A stretch of DNA of 64,000 bases from Thermoproteota archaeon (GTDB lineage Archaea; Korarchaeota; Korarchaeia; Korarchaeales; Korarchaeaceae), in contig JAOZFI010000036.1 in NCBI GenBank assembly GCA_027491395.1, forward strand, positions 94,772 to 158,771. Reading direction: 5' to 3'. The position numbers and the translations under genes were made by a program. Below, piece after piece: positions 40,915 through 51,500 of this stretch (the stretch's first letter is position 1; each line of letters begins with the position of its first letter). The notes under the pieces are model-generated. The model worked only from the letters and a program-made list of their open reading frames with translations, had not been told where the DNA came from and did not search any database.

Positions 40915-42354
40915 TCAGGCTGAAAACTTCTCCATGGGCTTAACATCGTGGGGAGCTATCTCTCTAGCACCTACTGACGATAAGAGGGCTATTCTGGCCT
41001 TCTCCTTCATTTCCCCTATGTTGGCGGCGCCCACATAGCCTAAGGCGGCCCTCAAGCCCGCAACGAACTTATCTATGACTGTAGCGACATCACCCCTGTA
41101 CGGGACTAGGCCCTCTATCCCCTCGGCTATGTCCTTGGACGGCTTGCTGTATCTGTCGAGAGCGAACCTCTTCGACCTGGCTGATGGGCTGCCCATACCC
41201 CTGTAAACCTTGTACATTTTCCCTCCCACTATCAGAGGGGATCCCGGGGATTCCTTGGTTCCAGCCAAGGCGAAGCCGAGCATGACAGCATCTGCACCGG
41301 CTGCAAAGGCTTTAGCTGCCTCAGCAGGACCCCTAACCCCTCCATCGGCGATAACAGCCACATCAGAGCCGTATTTAGCCACCGCTTCAGAGGCCTTGGC
41401 CACGGCGAAGAGGGTCGGTGCAGCGACACCCGTCACCTCCCCGGTGGTGCATATGCTACCGCTGGCTATACCGACCCTCAGACCCACTACATCAAGCCTA
41501 GTGATGATCTCCTCAGCAGCCTCGTAGGTCCCGATGTTCCCCGCCACTAGGGGAACGTTGACCTCCTCCGTTATCCTCTTGGCAGCTCTCATCACATTCT
41601 CGTTATGGAAGTGTGCCACATCAGTGACCAGCAGATCCACATAAGGCTCGAGGGCCTTCGCTCTCTCCAGATCGAAGGGAGATATGGCCGCAGCTACTCT
41701 CAGCCTTCCCTCCTCGTCTCTGGTGGCGAACGGATGTGATTCCCTGTAAAAGACGTCCTTAGCAGTTATAAGACCGACTAGCCTACCAGAATCATCGACC
41801 ACAGGGAGTTTCTCTATTTTATAGCGGGACATGATCTTCCTAGCCTCTTGGGGAGTTATATCTGGACTGACCGTGATGACATCTTTCGTCATCACCTCCC
41901 TAACCGCCTGATTACCGTTCTCGGCGAAGTAGACGTCTCTCCTAGTTATTATACCCACCAACCTGCCCTCGACCACGACAGGGAGGCCTGATATGTTCAT
42001 CTCCTTCATTACCGAGCGAGCGGTCTCGACAGTATCATCGGGAGTAACGGTTACAACATCCCTTATTATGAAAGACTCCGCCCTCTTGACCGCTTTAGCC
42101 ATGTTAACCTGCTCTTCAACCGTGCAATTCCTGTGCAGTACGCCTAAGGCGCCCATCCTAGCGACGGCTATGGCCATCTCTGCCTCCGTCACTGTATCCA
42201 TCGGAGAGGATAGTATGGGGACGTGAAGCCCGATCTCTCCCAGCCGGGTGGATAGATCCACCTCGGAAGGTTCTACCTGGGTCTTTCCGGGCAGGAGAAT
42301 GACGTCCCCGAATGTGAAAGCCATCTCTATGTTAGCAAACTTATCCCAAGGCAT
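40915..42354 (-). CDS. guaB: Inosine-5'-monophosphate dehydrogenase
   Basis: Oxidises IMP to XMP, committing purines to guanine nucleotides. 479 residues: a TIM-barrel catalytic domain with the Cys loop GSICTTGEVTGV, IADGGVRGPAEAAKA and the flap-like region with RYSKPSKD, and two CBS domains inserted (about 95-210). NTP-binding CBS domains regulate the enzyme. The ATG lies about 30 nt after AAAAGTTTATCC. Purine synthesis genes other than this are absent from the window. Confidence 0.96.
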   Translation of the reverse strand: MPWDKFANIEMAFTFGDVILLPGKTQVEPSEVDLSTRLGEIGLHVPILSSPMDTVTEAEMAIAVARMGALGVLHRNCTVEEQVNMAKAVKRAESFIIRDVVTVTPDDTVETARSVMKEMNISGLPVVVEGRLVGIITRRDVYFAENGNQAVREVMTKDVITVSPDITPQEARKIMSRYKIEKLPVVDDSGRLVGLITAKDVFYRESHPFATRDEEGRLRVAAAISPFDLERAKALEPYVDLLVTDVAHFHNENVMRAAKRITEEVNVPLVAGNIGTYEAAEEIITRLDVVGLRVGIASGSICTTGEVTGVAAPTLFAVAKASEAVAKYGSDVAVIADGGVRGPAEAAKAFAAGADAVMLGFALAGTKESPGSPLIVGGKMYKVYRGMGSPSARSKRFALDRYSKPSKDIAEGIEGLVPYRGDVATVIDKFVAGLRAALGYVGAANIGEMKEKARIALLSSVGAREIAPHDVKPMEKFSA

Positions 42355-42398
42355 ATCTAGAGTGGATAGACGGTTGGATAAACTTTTCGCCCCTCGAG

Positions 42399-42803
42399 TC
42401 AGGGCTCGACGGTTCTGCTCTTGGGGACTAGGTTATGGAGCACCTCACCATTGTAGTACCCTGAGCCAGCGAAAACCGGGCCGAACTTCACCAAGTAAAC
42501 CCCCCTCTCAGGTAGCTCCACTACTATATCCTCTCCCTTCATCCATCTCCTGAACTCCTCCTCACTGAGCTCCACCACATGCCTCAAAGCTTCCCTGCCG
42601 ATTATGTAAGATCCCTCCACACTAATTATGTAACCGTAAGGAGCCTTCTTGGCCAGATAGACCCCTCTTATCACATCTTTCACATCGAATCCGGCGGCTT
42701 CCTTGGTCAGGAGCCTTATCCTCTTCTTACCTGACCTGATCAAGGAGTAGCCAGAGAGATCGACACCGAACCACTCCCTGATCCAGGCGAGGAACTCGCT
42801 CAC
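42399..42803 (-). CDS. PUA-domain RNA-binding protein, partner of NSUN methyltransferase
   Basis: 134 residues from GTG 42803, which overlaps the NSUN stop (ATGTGA). The C-terminal half reads VYLVKFGPVFAGSGYYNG with ELPERG and HNLVPKSR, the pattern of PUA/Nip7-like RNA-binding domains. In many organisms this domain is fused to the C-terminus of RsmF/NOP2 methyltransferases; here it is a separate, co-translated protein. The track frame reaches back to 42929, but that region lies in the neighbouring gene. Confidence 0.7.
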   Translation of the reverse strand: MSEFLAWIREWFGVDLSGYSLIRSGKKRIRLLTKEAAGFDVKDVIRGVYLAKKAPYGYIISVEGSYIIGREALRHVVELSEEEFRRWMKGEDIVVELPERGVYLVKFGPVFAGSGYYNGEVLHNLVPKSRTVEP

Positions 42804-43747
42804 ATCGGCTTCCTTAGTAGGCCCACGAAGAACCCTATCGTGTCGTTGTCCTGTGGGTATATCCTCATGGTTTTCCTCAGCTCGCTTCCGAACTCCCAAT
42901 CCATCCACCTCTCCAATCCTGGCCTCCACCTGAGCCCCTCCAACTGGGGCTCCTCCAGTACGGCACCTAGCTTCAGGAGGTTATAAACGACCCACTCGTT
43001 CTCCTTTGGTTCCAACGTGCATGTGGAGTACACCATGACTCCTCCTTTCTTGAGGACGCGGTAGGCCGCCTTAGCAAGGGAGAGTTGGAGCTTGGCTATC
43101 TTGTTGATGGACTTGGGGCTCCACCTAGCCAGAGCACCCCAAGACCTCCTGACCTCTCCTAGAGAACTGCAGGGAGCATCTAACAGCACTTTATCAAATT
43201 TCTCCTCCCCGAAGAACTGAGGAGCCCTCCTTCCGTCGGACAGAGTAACTATTACGTTGATGGATCCCATCCTCTGAATGTTGGCTATTAAGGCGTCTAC
43301 CCGATCGGGAGTCACATCATTGGCCACCAAAACCCCCTCGTGCCTCATCATCTCAGATAGCTGGGTGGTCTTGGATCCTGGGGAGGCAGCCAGATCCAAT
43401 ACCCTCTCTCCCGGACTGGGTGAAAGTGCGACTGGAGGGATCATGGAAGCCGCTTCCTGAACGTAATATAGACCTAGCTGATGCCATTCAGTATTTCCCA
43501 GTCTTTCTGGACCCTTCCTCACCCTGTAGCCGTACTCGTACCACGGTATTGGCTCTAACACCCACCCACTCTCCTCAAGCTTCGCCACTAGCCAGCCAGG
43601 ATCTACTTTCATCGGATTGAGCCTAATGCTTGGAGTTGGCTTCCTTGCCATGAAGGACAGGAGTATGTCGTACTCCTCTCCAAGGAGTTTCCTGTACCTC
43701 CTCTCAAACTCTGGTTTTATCAGCCCCTCCGGAATGCCATCGCTCAT
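42800..43747 (-). CDS. NSUN/RsmF-type RNA (cytosine-5) methyltransferase
   Basis: 315 residues. The SAM domain contains VLDLAASPGSKTTQL, the NOL1 motif LLDAPCSSLGE (motif IV PC) and the catalytic-Cys motif STCTLEPKENEWV (TC). These mark m5C enzymes for tRNA or rRNA. The N-terminal region carries the RNA-binding part but no PUA; that appears as the next gene. The ATG has no strong upstream signal visible in the 50-bp gap to gltX. Confidence 0.88.
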   Translation of the reverse strand: MSDGIPEGLIKPEFERRYRKLLGEEYDILLSFMARKPTPSIRLNPMKVDPGWLVAKLEESGWVLEPIPWYEYGYRVRKGPERLGNTEWHQLGLYYVQEAASMIPPVALSPSPGERVLDLAASPGSKTTQLSEMMRHEGVLVANDVTPDRVDALIANIQRMGSINVIVTLSDGRRAPQFFGEEKFDKVLLDAPCSSLGEVRRSWGALARWSPKSINKIAKLQLSLAKAAYRVLKKGGVMVYSTCTLEPKENEWVVYNLLKLGAVLEEPQLEGLRWRPGLERWMDWEFGSELRKTMRIYPQDNDTIGFFVGLLRKPM

Positions 43748-43768
43748 CTCGCCAGATGATACCCCTAG

Positions 43769-43775
43769 CTTTATC
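43769..43775 (+). promoter_or_regulatory. TATA box of gltX (leaderless start)
   Basis: CTTTATC is centred 28 nt before ATG 43800, the preferred start. The frame could begin at 43782, six codons earlier, but that would put the start only 10 nt from the TATA box. Confidence 0.5.
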
Positions 43776-43799
43776 TAGGTTTTGGATGGATGGAGCCTG

Positions 43800-45521
43800 A
43801 TGGGTGTTAACTTGGAGGAGCTGAGGGACCTGATACTCAAGTTGGCTGCTGAAAACGCTCTCAAGTACGGTAAGGCCAATCCAAAGGCTGTCCTAGGTAA
43901 GCTCATGGCATCTCGACCGGATCTTAGACCGAAAGCTAGGGAACTGGCTTCTCTGGTGGAGGAAGTGGTCTCTCAGGTCAATGAGATGCCTCCTGAAGCC
44001 CTGAAAGAGATAGCCACACCACCTAAGAGGGAGAGAAAGCCACAGGGGAGAGTATGGCCGCCCCTAGAGGGGGCTGAGGAGGGTAACGTCGTGACGAGGG
44101 TGGCACCGGAACCCAACGGTTATCCGACGCTGGGGCACGCTAAGGGGCTGTTAGTCCCCTTCATATATGCTAGGATATACAAGGGGAAGTTCCTGCTCAG
44201 ATTCGAGGACACCAACCCTAGGGTGGAGAGGCTGGAGTTCTACGATGCCATAAGGGGGGAGTTTTCCAGACTACTCGAGGCTGCTGAGAGGGAACTCGGG
44301 CTGTCACCGGGTAAATGGGACGAGGAGATCATTGAGTCCTATCACATCCCTAAAATGTACGAGCTGGCGGAGAGGCTGATAAAGCAGGGAGACGCATATG
44401 TATGCACATGCCCAGCTGAGAAGGTCCGTCAGTGGAGGAGAGAGGGAAGGGAATGCGAGCACAGGGATCAGCCGGTGGAAGTCAACTTGGAGTTGTGGGA
44501 AAGAATGCTTGAGGGAGATTTCAAGGAGGGAGAGGCTCATCTCAGGCTCAAGACGGACATGAGGCATCCCAACATAACCATGAGGGATCCAGGCATCTTC
44601 AGGATAGTGGAGGCGCCTCACCCGATCCACGGGGACAGGTTCAGGGTTTACCCAGTGTACGACTTCTCGGTCAGCGTCATGGACTCTCTAACTGGGGTAA
44701 CTCATGCGTTCCGTAGCAAGGAGTTCGAACCACATGTAGAGGTTCAGAGGACGATAATCAGGAAGCTGGGCCTGAGGGAATATCACATGGTGCAGTTCGG
44801 CAGGATAACAGTGGAAGGGATCCCCCTCTCCAAGAGGTACATAAGGCCCCTTGTGGAGAGCGGGATCTTGGAAGGGTGGGACGATCCTAGGATACCGACC
44901 CTTAGGGGGCTGTTCAGGAGGGGCATCCTCCCAGAGGCGATAGTGAGGTTCTTCCACGAGCTCGGACCGAGTAAGGTGGATGCCACGGTCAACATGGATA
45001 TGCTGGCAGCCATTAACAGGAAGCTACTCGACCCCAAAGTGCCCCGCTACATGTTCGTCCCAGATCCAGTCAGGGCAGTTATAGAGGGGATAGACACTCC
45101 TGTAGAGGCCAGGGTGCAGATCCATCCAGATTCAAAGGAGTACAGAACGATAGTCGTGGAGGAGCCGATCGTCTACATATCAAAGAGCGATGTGGAGGGT
45201 TTGAAGGCTGGAGATGAATTCAGGCTGAGGGGTCTAGCTACGGTGAGGGTGAGGAGCGTGAACCCCGACGAGGTGTCCCTGATCCTCAGCCAAGAGCAGA
45301 AGATCAAGGGGGTCAAAATCATACAATGGGCGCCGCTCAAGGGGGGTGTCCCAGCTAGGGTATTCATCCCCCTGTCCCCTTACTCGTACGAGATGCTGGG
45401 AGGCTATGGAGAACCCGCATTGGCCGAAATGAGGGAGGGCGATATGGCCCAGATGCTGAGGATGGGCTTCGTCAGACTGGATAAGCGGAAGCCCCTGACC
45501 TTCATCTTATCGCACAGGTAA
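43800..45521 (+). CDS. gltX: Glutamyl-tRNA synthetase (archaeal, non-discriminating)
   Basis: 573 residues. Charges glutamate onto tRNA-Glu, and in archaea usually also tRNA-Gln before amidation. Class I motifs are the HIGH-like PNGYPTLGHAKG and the KMSKS-like PLSKRYI. The N-terminal 100 residues form the archaeal extra domain, and the C-terminal beta-barrels match eukaryotic GluRS and GlnRS rather than the bacterial helical domain. The CPAEKVRQWRREGREC region fits a zinc-binding insert. Leaderless start at ATG 43800. A hairpin lies downstream of the stop. Confidence 0.95.
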   Translation: MGVNLEELRDLILKLAAENALKYGKANPKAVLGKLMASRPDLRPKARELASLVEEVVSQVNEMPPEALKEIATPPKRERKPQGRVWPPLEGAEEGNVVTRVAPEPNGYPTLGHAKGLLVPFIYARIYKGKFLLRFEDTNPRVERLEFYDAIRGEFSRLLEAAERELGLSPGKWDEEIIESYHIPKMYELAERLIKQGDAYVCTCPAEKVRQWRREGRECEHRDQPVEVNLELWERMLEGDFKEGEAHLRLKTDMRHPNITMRDPGIFRIVEAPHPIHGDRFRVYPVYDFSVSVMDSLTGVTHAFRSKEFEPHVEVQRTIIRKLGLREYHMVQFGRITVEGIPLSKRYIRPLVESGILEGWDDPRIPTLRGLFRRGILPEAIVRFFHELGPSKVDATVNMDMLAAINRKLLDPKVPRYMFVPDPVRAVIEGIDTPVEARVQIHPDSKEYRTIVVEEPIVYISKSDVEGLKAGDEFRLRGLATVRVRSVNPDEVSLILSQEQKIKGVKIIQWAPLKGGVPARVFIPLSPYSYEMLGGYGEPALAEMREGDMAQMLRMGFVRLDKRKPLTFILSHR

Positions 45522-45545
45522 TTATCCTCATCATTTTTCCCAAGC

Positions 45546-45571
45546 GGAGGTATTAGGGGCTCGATACCTCC
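45546..45571 (+). terminator. Hairpin after gltX, possible terminator
   Basis: GGAGGTAT at 45546-45553 and ATACCTCC at 45564-45571 are exact inverted arms with a 10-base loop. It lies 25 bp after the gltX stop and about 75 bp before the next start; a CATTTTTCCC stretch (about 45530-45541) precedes rather than follows it. It could end the gltX message or be a leader element of the following gene. Confidence 0.35.
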
Positions 45572-45647
45572 TTCATACAGCACTATTAATTGACGAGAGT
45601 TCCATTTAAAAGGGGGCAAGCTTGACTATGCGTGAAGGGATGAATGG

Positions 45648-48551
45648 ATGAGATGGAAACTAGCGGCCCTCCTGATAGTCCTATCGATGAGCCTTGTCGC
45701 CGCTTCTTCTCACGATCTGACGCCAACTGAGGTATCAAAGATTAAAGTGTACGATTCCAAGCCGTTATACAGGGTCCCTCAACCTGTCATACATGGGGAT
45801 AAGCTATATACGATAGGAGGTCAGGGAGACACCTTAATTGCCATAAATCTGAACGGAGAAAAGCTCTGGAGCATCAGGATAGGCGCTAAAGTATCTACTC
45901 CTCCTCTAGTAATCCCTGAAGCGTACTACGGCCATGCGAAGAAGGAGTCATGGGTCATAGTGGCAACGGACTCTTTTGAGCTGAGGGCTTACAACTCAGT
46001 CGCCGGTGAATTGAGGATAGAGAGGCTCAGATTATCTTCAGCACCCTCCGGATCTCCCATGACCTACCTGAATGATGGTAGAACAATCGTGGTTCCCCTC
46101 ACCAGCTCCCTCCAAGCTGTGGACTTGAAGTCCAAGTCAACTAGCTGGTCCGTGGATTTGGGATTCAGGATAAGGCATGTGCAATATGTGAATGGTGGTG
46201 CTGTAATTTACGGAGATGATCAGATCGCATACTTCGATCTAAATTCACGCAAGCTGGTCTGGAATCTGGAACTGGGAGAGAAGATACTAGTTGCCGGTGA
46301 TGATTCCTCCTTCATCGGAATGATGCTTCAGAACGGTACTATGGTATCCATAAACACCTCTACAGGCGAACCGGTTGCTAGGAGGGATATGACCGATATC
46401 TTGGGATACGAGTTCCCCTACGGGATGTTCCCAGTATTGGACGGCATAGGTGCGCTGACCAGCTCGAACGAAGCCATAATCTTCATCAATCTATCGGATC
46501 TCAGCGTATCTAGGCCCATAAAGACGTGGATGCCCCCAGCCTCCCAACCGGTCGCGGCGGGGAAAGCTCTTCTCTACTTCTCAAAGTCCGGTGAGGTCAG
46601 AGTTTACCACTACACCCACAGATTCCTGCTTTCAGAGTTTAAAGTATCCAACCCACCGTTCAGCTTGGTTACGGTCTCTGCGAGCGGTAATCACACAATT
46701 TCTATCTCATACATAGACGGAAACGGTGATCTCCACCTCCTCAGGCTACCCGACCACTGGATAAAGATCCAGAAGACCGAGCCCAAGGATGGAGGTTACT
46801 TGGTCGAGGGATTTGTCTGCAGCACGGCGCTGAGTGGCGAGAGGAGCAAGATCGTGCTTTATGTGATGTCTCAACAGGGAGAAGTGATCGGTAAGAAGAC
46901 AATCGGGTTCCTAACTCCCGGTCGCTGTGGTGCTAGGTTCTCCACCATGTTAAAGGACAAGGGAGCTCTGGGACTGATCGTGGGAGACGGGACCCTTCCC
47001 CCCAACGCCCCCATAGGTCTGACTAGGGAGGAATGGATTCCCCTAAAGGGTGGCGCTTCTGTCACCACCACGACAGTGCCTGCGATCACGACTACTACGA
47101 AACCCACTGGGCAACCCAAACTGGAAGTTCAAGCACCATCCCAGCTGGTTGTAGGGGACGGCTTCAAACTAAATGTTTCCGGAATCAACTCGTGGGGCGC
47201 AGAAGAACTCACCTTCGTCATCAAGGGGCCAACTATCCAAGGCGAGGAGGTCACAGAAAAGGTGAGCCCCGGGTCTGAGTTCTCCGTGTCTATAGAGGGC
47301 CGGGCTCTCAATCCGGGGACGGGCGCGATTCTCTATATAAAACATGGTGATGAGGTGCTCTACAAGAAGGAAATATCCGTAAGAGTAGAGCAGGGCAAGG
47401 TAATAGATGAGGTGAGGGCCCCAAAGGAGGCGAAGGTCAACAGCTCCATCATAGTGACGGTGAAGCTAGTCAACAGATTCCGGGATAACTCTCAATTCAT
47501 CTTAGTCACATCTCTGGATGGCTCCCTCATCGAGAGGAAGGTCGGCCCCTTGAGGGCGGGAGGAAGTGCCGAGGTACATGTTAAAGTCACTCCCAGAAAG
47601 ACAGGCGATCTTCAACTAAGAGTTCAAGCTCTGGCTGGAGGCAAGGTCGTCGATAAGAGGGTCTCCACGATCACGGTGACTGTCGCACCACCGTCCACGC
47701 CACCGGTCGTTACAACCCAGCAGTCCTCTCTCCCCATACCACTGGAGTACTTGGTGGGCGGGATAATAGGAGCAGTACTCATTTTGATCGCGATCGCACT
47801 CTTGCTAGGATCTAGGAAGCCTAAAGAGGTGAAAATGGAGGAGATGAAGCCAATCACCGCGCCAGCAATCGAGGAAGCATCGGCGGAAGAGATCCCGGAG
47901 ACCAGACCACCCTCTATCATTCCGCCGGAGATCGAACAGGAGGAGATAGGGATAGAGGTACCTAGGATTCACAGGATAGAGATGGAAGAGGTTCCTAAGC
48001 CTGAGATAAAGGAGGAAGAGGAAGAGAGAATGGCTCCTCCGGAGATGGAGGAGGTCCCAGCCATAGGTTCAGTAGTCAAGGAGGAAAGAGTGATCCCCGA
48101 GGAGGCAAGGGAATCGGTAGAGAGCGAACTGGAATCCGTGAAGAAGAGGCTAGAGGATGTGAGGAGAGCCATATCAAAGTTAGAGGAGATAGTAGGATTT
48201 GAGCTCTCACCATACAGGCTGGTGGACGCAGAGACCATGCTGGTCTCGGCGGAGCTGAAACTGAAGGAAGGTGACGTGAGCGAAGCGGAGAGGATCGTTA
48301 ACTCTGTAAAGGAGTCGCTTGACGTGCTGGAGGCGGAGGTCTCCGAGGCGGAGAAGGTCTTTCTTGAGAACTGGAGCGCGGTGGAGAACAGGATCGACAT
48401 AATGCTCAGGGTCTGGGGGAAGGCTCCCGCCAACATGCTCACCATGGTTCCGGCCGGCTTCAGGATACACGCGTTGGAGAGATTCAGAAAGCTGCATCCG
48501 GATAGAAAATTGGAGCTGAGGGGAGACGAACTCATTTCGCTGGAGGAGTGA
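45648..48551 (+). CDS. Single-span receptor-like protein: beta-propeller outside, coiled coil inside
   Basis: 967 residues. Signal peptide (about 1-20); beta-propeller with repeated PQQ-like blades (about 40-400: GDKLYTIGGQGDTLIAINLNGEKLW and similar); a Thr-rich linker (about 471-487); two Ig-like domains (about 490-690); one span (701-722); an acidic Pro/Glu-rich stretch (730-815); then a helical coiled-coil region (about 824-930). The layout is that of a surface sensor with a cytoplasmic signalling or scaffold tail. No kinase or other enzymatic domain is visible. No gene lies within the 125-bp upstream gap. Its last 20 bp overlap reverse gyrase. Confidence 0.72.
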   Translation: MRWKLAALLIVLSMSLVAASSHDLTPTEVSKIKVYDSKPLYRVPQPVIHGDKLYTIGGQGDTLIAINLNGEKLWSIRIGAKVSTPPLVIPEAYYGHAKKESWVIVATDSFELRAYNSVAGELRIERLRLSSAPSGSPMTYLNDGRTIVVPLTSSLQAVDLKSKSTSWSVDLGFRIRHVQYVNGGAVIYGDDQIAYFDLNSRKLVWNLELGEKILVAGDDSSFIGMMLQNGTMVSINTSTGEPVARRDMTDILGYEFPYGMFPVLDGIGALTSSNEAIIFINLSDLSVSRPIKTWMPPASQPVAAGKALLYFSKSGEVRVYHYTHRFLLSEFKVSNPPFSLVTVSASGNHTISISYIDGNGDLHLLRLPDHWIKIQKTEPKDGGYLVEGFVCSTALSGERSKIVLYVMSQQGEVIGKKTIGFLTPGRCGARFSTMLKDKGALGLIVGDGTLPPNAPIGLTREEWIPLKGGASVTTTTVPAITTTTKPTGQPKLEVQAPSQLVVGDGFKLNVSGINSWGAEELTFVIKGPTIQGEEVTEKVSPGSEFSVSIEGRALNPGTGAILYIKHGDEVLYKKEISVRVEQGKVIDEVRAPKEAKVNSSIIVTVKLVNRFRDNSQFILVTSLDGSLIERKVGPLRAGGSAEVHVKVTPRKTGDLQLRVQALAGGKVVDKRVSTITVTVAPPSTPPVVTTQQSSLPIPLEYLVGGIIGAVLILIAIALLLGSRKPKEVKMEEMKPITAPAIEEASAEEIPETRPPSIIPPEIEQEEIGIEVPRIHRIEMEEVPKPEIKEEEEERMAPPEMEEVPAIGSVVKEERVIPEEARESVESELESVKKRLEDVRRAISKLEEIVGFELSPYRLVDAETMLVSAELKLKEGDVSEAERIVNSVKESLDVLEAEVSEAEKVFLENWSAVENRIDIMLRVWGKAPANMLTMVPAGFRIHALERFRKLHPDRKLELRGDELISLEE

Positions 48552-51500
48552 ACCCTTCTCCCCCTATTCTCTTTCTAACCACCTTTTCCTGTATCTCGTG
48601 ATAAAGCTCATCGATCAGCTCTTGGTAATCGGCTCTTCCCTCCTCGACCGCTGTCATCTTCTCCTCTAGCACTCTCGTCCTCTCCTCGCTGATCAGATCC
48701 GGGTACTCCGATGTCAGGAAGTTGTACACTTGGACGCCCAGTCTCGTTGGAATCAGTTTGTTGTTCTTCTCGAGGGCATATTTCCTCTGCAGCAGCTTGT
48801 CTATAATGGTAGCATAGGTGGAAGGCCTTCCGATACCTTTCTCCTTCATGAGAGCGACGACATCTCCTTGCGTGTACAGGGGTACAGAGGGGACCTGAAG
48901 GTGCTTTATCTCGACTCTGACCGTCCCCACCGAAAGAGGGGCTTCCTTCCTATAGAGAAACGGATATATGAGAGCCCAACCCCCTCTGACATCTACAACC
49001 CTCTCATCGGTCACCTCATCGCCATTCAAGACCAGCTTGTACCTCTGCTTCACGACGATGCTCTCCTTGGTTTGCGAGGCCATGAATCTCCTGAATATCA
49101 GGTCGTACAGCCTCACATGGTCCTTTGAGAATCCTTCTGGAGCCACTATCAGCCCCTCTCTGATGTAGTCGAGCAGCTCCTTGGCTGACAGTGGCTTGGT
49201 AGGTCTTATGCACTCGTGAGCTCCTCCTTCACCCCATCTCCTCGGAACGAAATCGTCACCGAGGACCTCCGCTGCTACTCTCAGACCGGCGTCGCTCACC
49301 CTTACACTATCCGTCCTGTGGTATGTGATTAAACCGGCTTCGAAGAGGGACTGGGCAATCTCCATCACTCTCTTGGCGCCCAGCTTCAGCACCCTACTGG
49401 CCTCCCTTATCATCTCGTCTGTGGTAAAAGGAGGAGGTGGCTTAACTGCGCTCTCCTCCAATTTTATCGACGAGATCTGGGCTTCAACGATTCCGGGAGA
49501 TCCTATTCTACCCTCCACCCTGATGAAGATGCCTTCTCCACTGACGACGGTGAGGTCTTTCTTCTTCTTGTGCTCCTCGTACCTATCGATTATCCAACCT
49601 AGCGTGGGGGTCTGGGCCCTCCCGGCAGACAAGTTCCTCCTGTTGAACTTCCTCTGTACCTCGTAACTCAGCTCGAATCCTATCCACCTATCCTCTATCC
49701 TCCTCACCACCTGAGCCTTCACCCTCGACTCGTTGGTCTCTGAAAGCCCCCTCAGAGCTTCCAAGATCGCCCTTTTGGTGACCTCATGGAATTCGGCCCT
49801 GTATATCTCCTCAACTGCATCTTTGATCAGCTGATAAATGTCCCAAGCTATCTTCTCCCCTTCCGTGTCAGGATCCGTCCCTATTATGACCCGAGATGCT
49901 TCGAATCCGAGTCTCCTCATGGAGACTATATTGTTCCTGCTGTCCCTCAGATTGGTGGAACCGCATCTCGGGCACCTCTCACCATCTGTGAACTGGTAAC
50001 CGCAGTCCAGACATCTCTTGATGGAAGCGTAAATGGGTATGTAGGTCCTGCGCTCGCCTTCCTCTATGAGAACCCCATGATACCCTCCCTGCGTCGAGAG
50101 ATCCACCACGTGACCCCCACTGGCCATTATCGTAAGCACATAGTCGCCGGTAGTCACCTCGTAGGCGACCACACCGTTTATGACTCTCCTCCCCGGTTTG
50201 CCGAAGAACCTAGCTATGGTCCGAGCCTTATTGGGGCTTTCTACTATGAAAAGTGCGGTTTTGAGTAGACCAGCCATCTCGAAACCCGTCTTGAGTGAGG
50301 AGTATCTCTCTCTACTCTCGTTAATTTCTCTCCTCAGGGTCTCCAAATTCACTTCCTCAAGCGGGGACAGTTCTATGTCGTAAGCGCTGGCCCTCTTTAT
50401 GAAGGAAGATAGTAGCGGATCAGTGTCCCAGACGAGACTAGCCCCCCTAGTCATTCCCCCAGGATAGAGCCTAGAAGAACGGCCAGATCCTTGTATATAC
50501 GTCCTGACATCGGGGATTATGACCTTACCTTCCTCGAGGATAACCGTTATGTCCCCAGTGCCAGCCAACTCCCTCAGTCTGCTCTCGCTGGAAAGCAACT
50601 CCTTCAGCAGTTCTCTAGCCCTCAGGATATCCTTCTCCATCGGTCTCCTCCTCAACCTCATAGCGAACCTCTTAGTCTGGGGATCTAAGCCCTTGGCCAG
50701 TGCGGACAGCATTGCCACAACAGCCCGGTCGCTCATCTCATCCACATCTCTCAATGTCATCTCGAAGCGGGGGACTCCGTAGAAGACCACGTACCTGATC
50801 CTCTGAGGCAGATCCACTCCCCTAACTAGGACTCCATAGGGCTTAGCGGCTCCAATTAGACCGTCTAGCTCGCCGGACTTGAACGCATCAACCACTTTCT
50901 CGTCGTAACCGTGCAACACCTCTACCTCGTAGCCAGCATCCTCCGCCAATGCCTTCGCTTCATCAGCCAGCTCCATCCTCGGGATGAAGAGTAAGAACCC
51001 GCCCCCCATGAACTTCAAGAACCCTTTCAGTTGATTCCTCTTCCTCGCGTAGAGGTCAGCTATATTCCTCAGTAGCTCCTGCCTCAATACCCCTACATCG
51101 AAGCCCAGCAACCTCCTGAATAGGATCGCCCGGGGACCCGGCTTACCGGTTGCAGTCGAGACTATTAGGACGCTACCCGTGTTTCTAGTCACCTCCTTGC
51201 CAGCCAGGGCTGCTCTCATATCCACTTCGGTGAATCCCATGAGGGTAAGAACCCTATCGACATTCCTCGAGTTCTTGAGGAAGGAATCCACGTCGTCCAC
51301 GAAGAGGAAGGAGAACTGGCCCACTGTGCCCCTTATCTTCTCATGGTTCTTCGCGAGGTATTGGGAGGTCGTGACCAAAACGTCGAAATCACCGCTCTCT
51401 AGCTTCTCTAGGAACTCCCTCCTCTGCTTGCTCCTCATTCCGCTCCTGTAGGCCAGAATCTTGAGAGGCTCCCCAGCAGATCTTTTATACTTAGTAAGGA

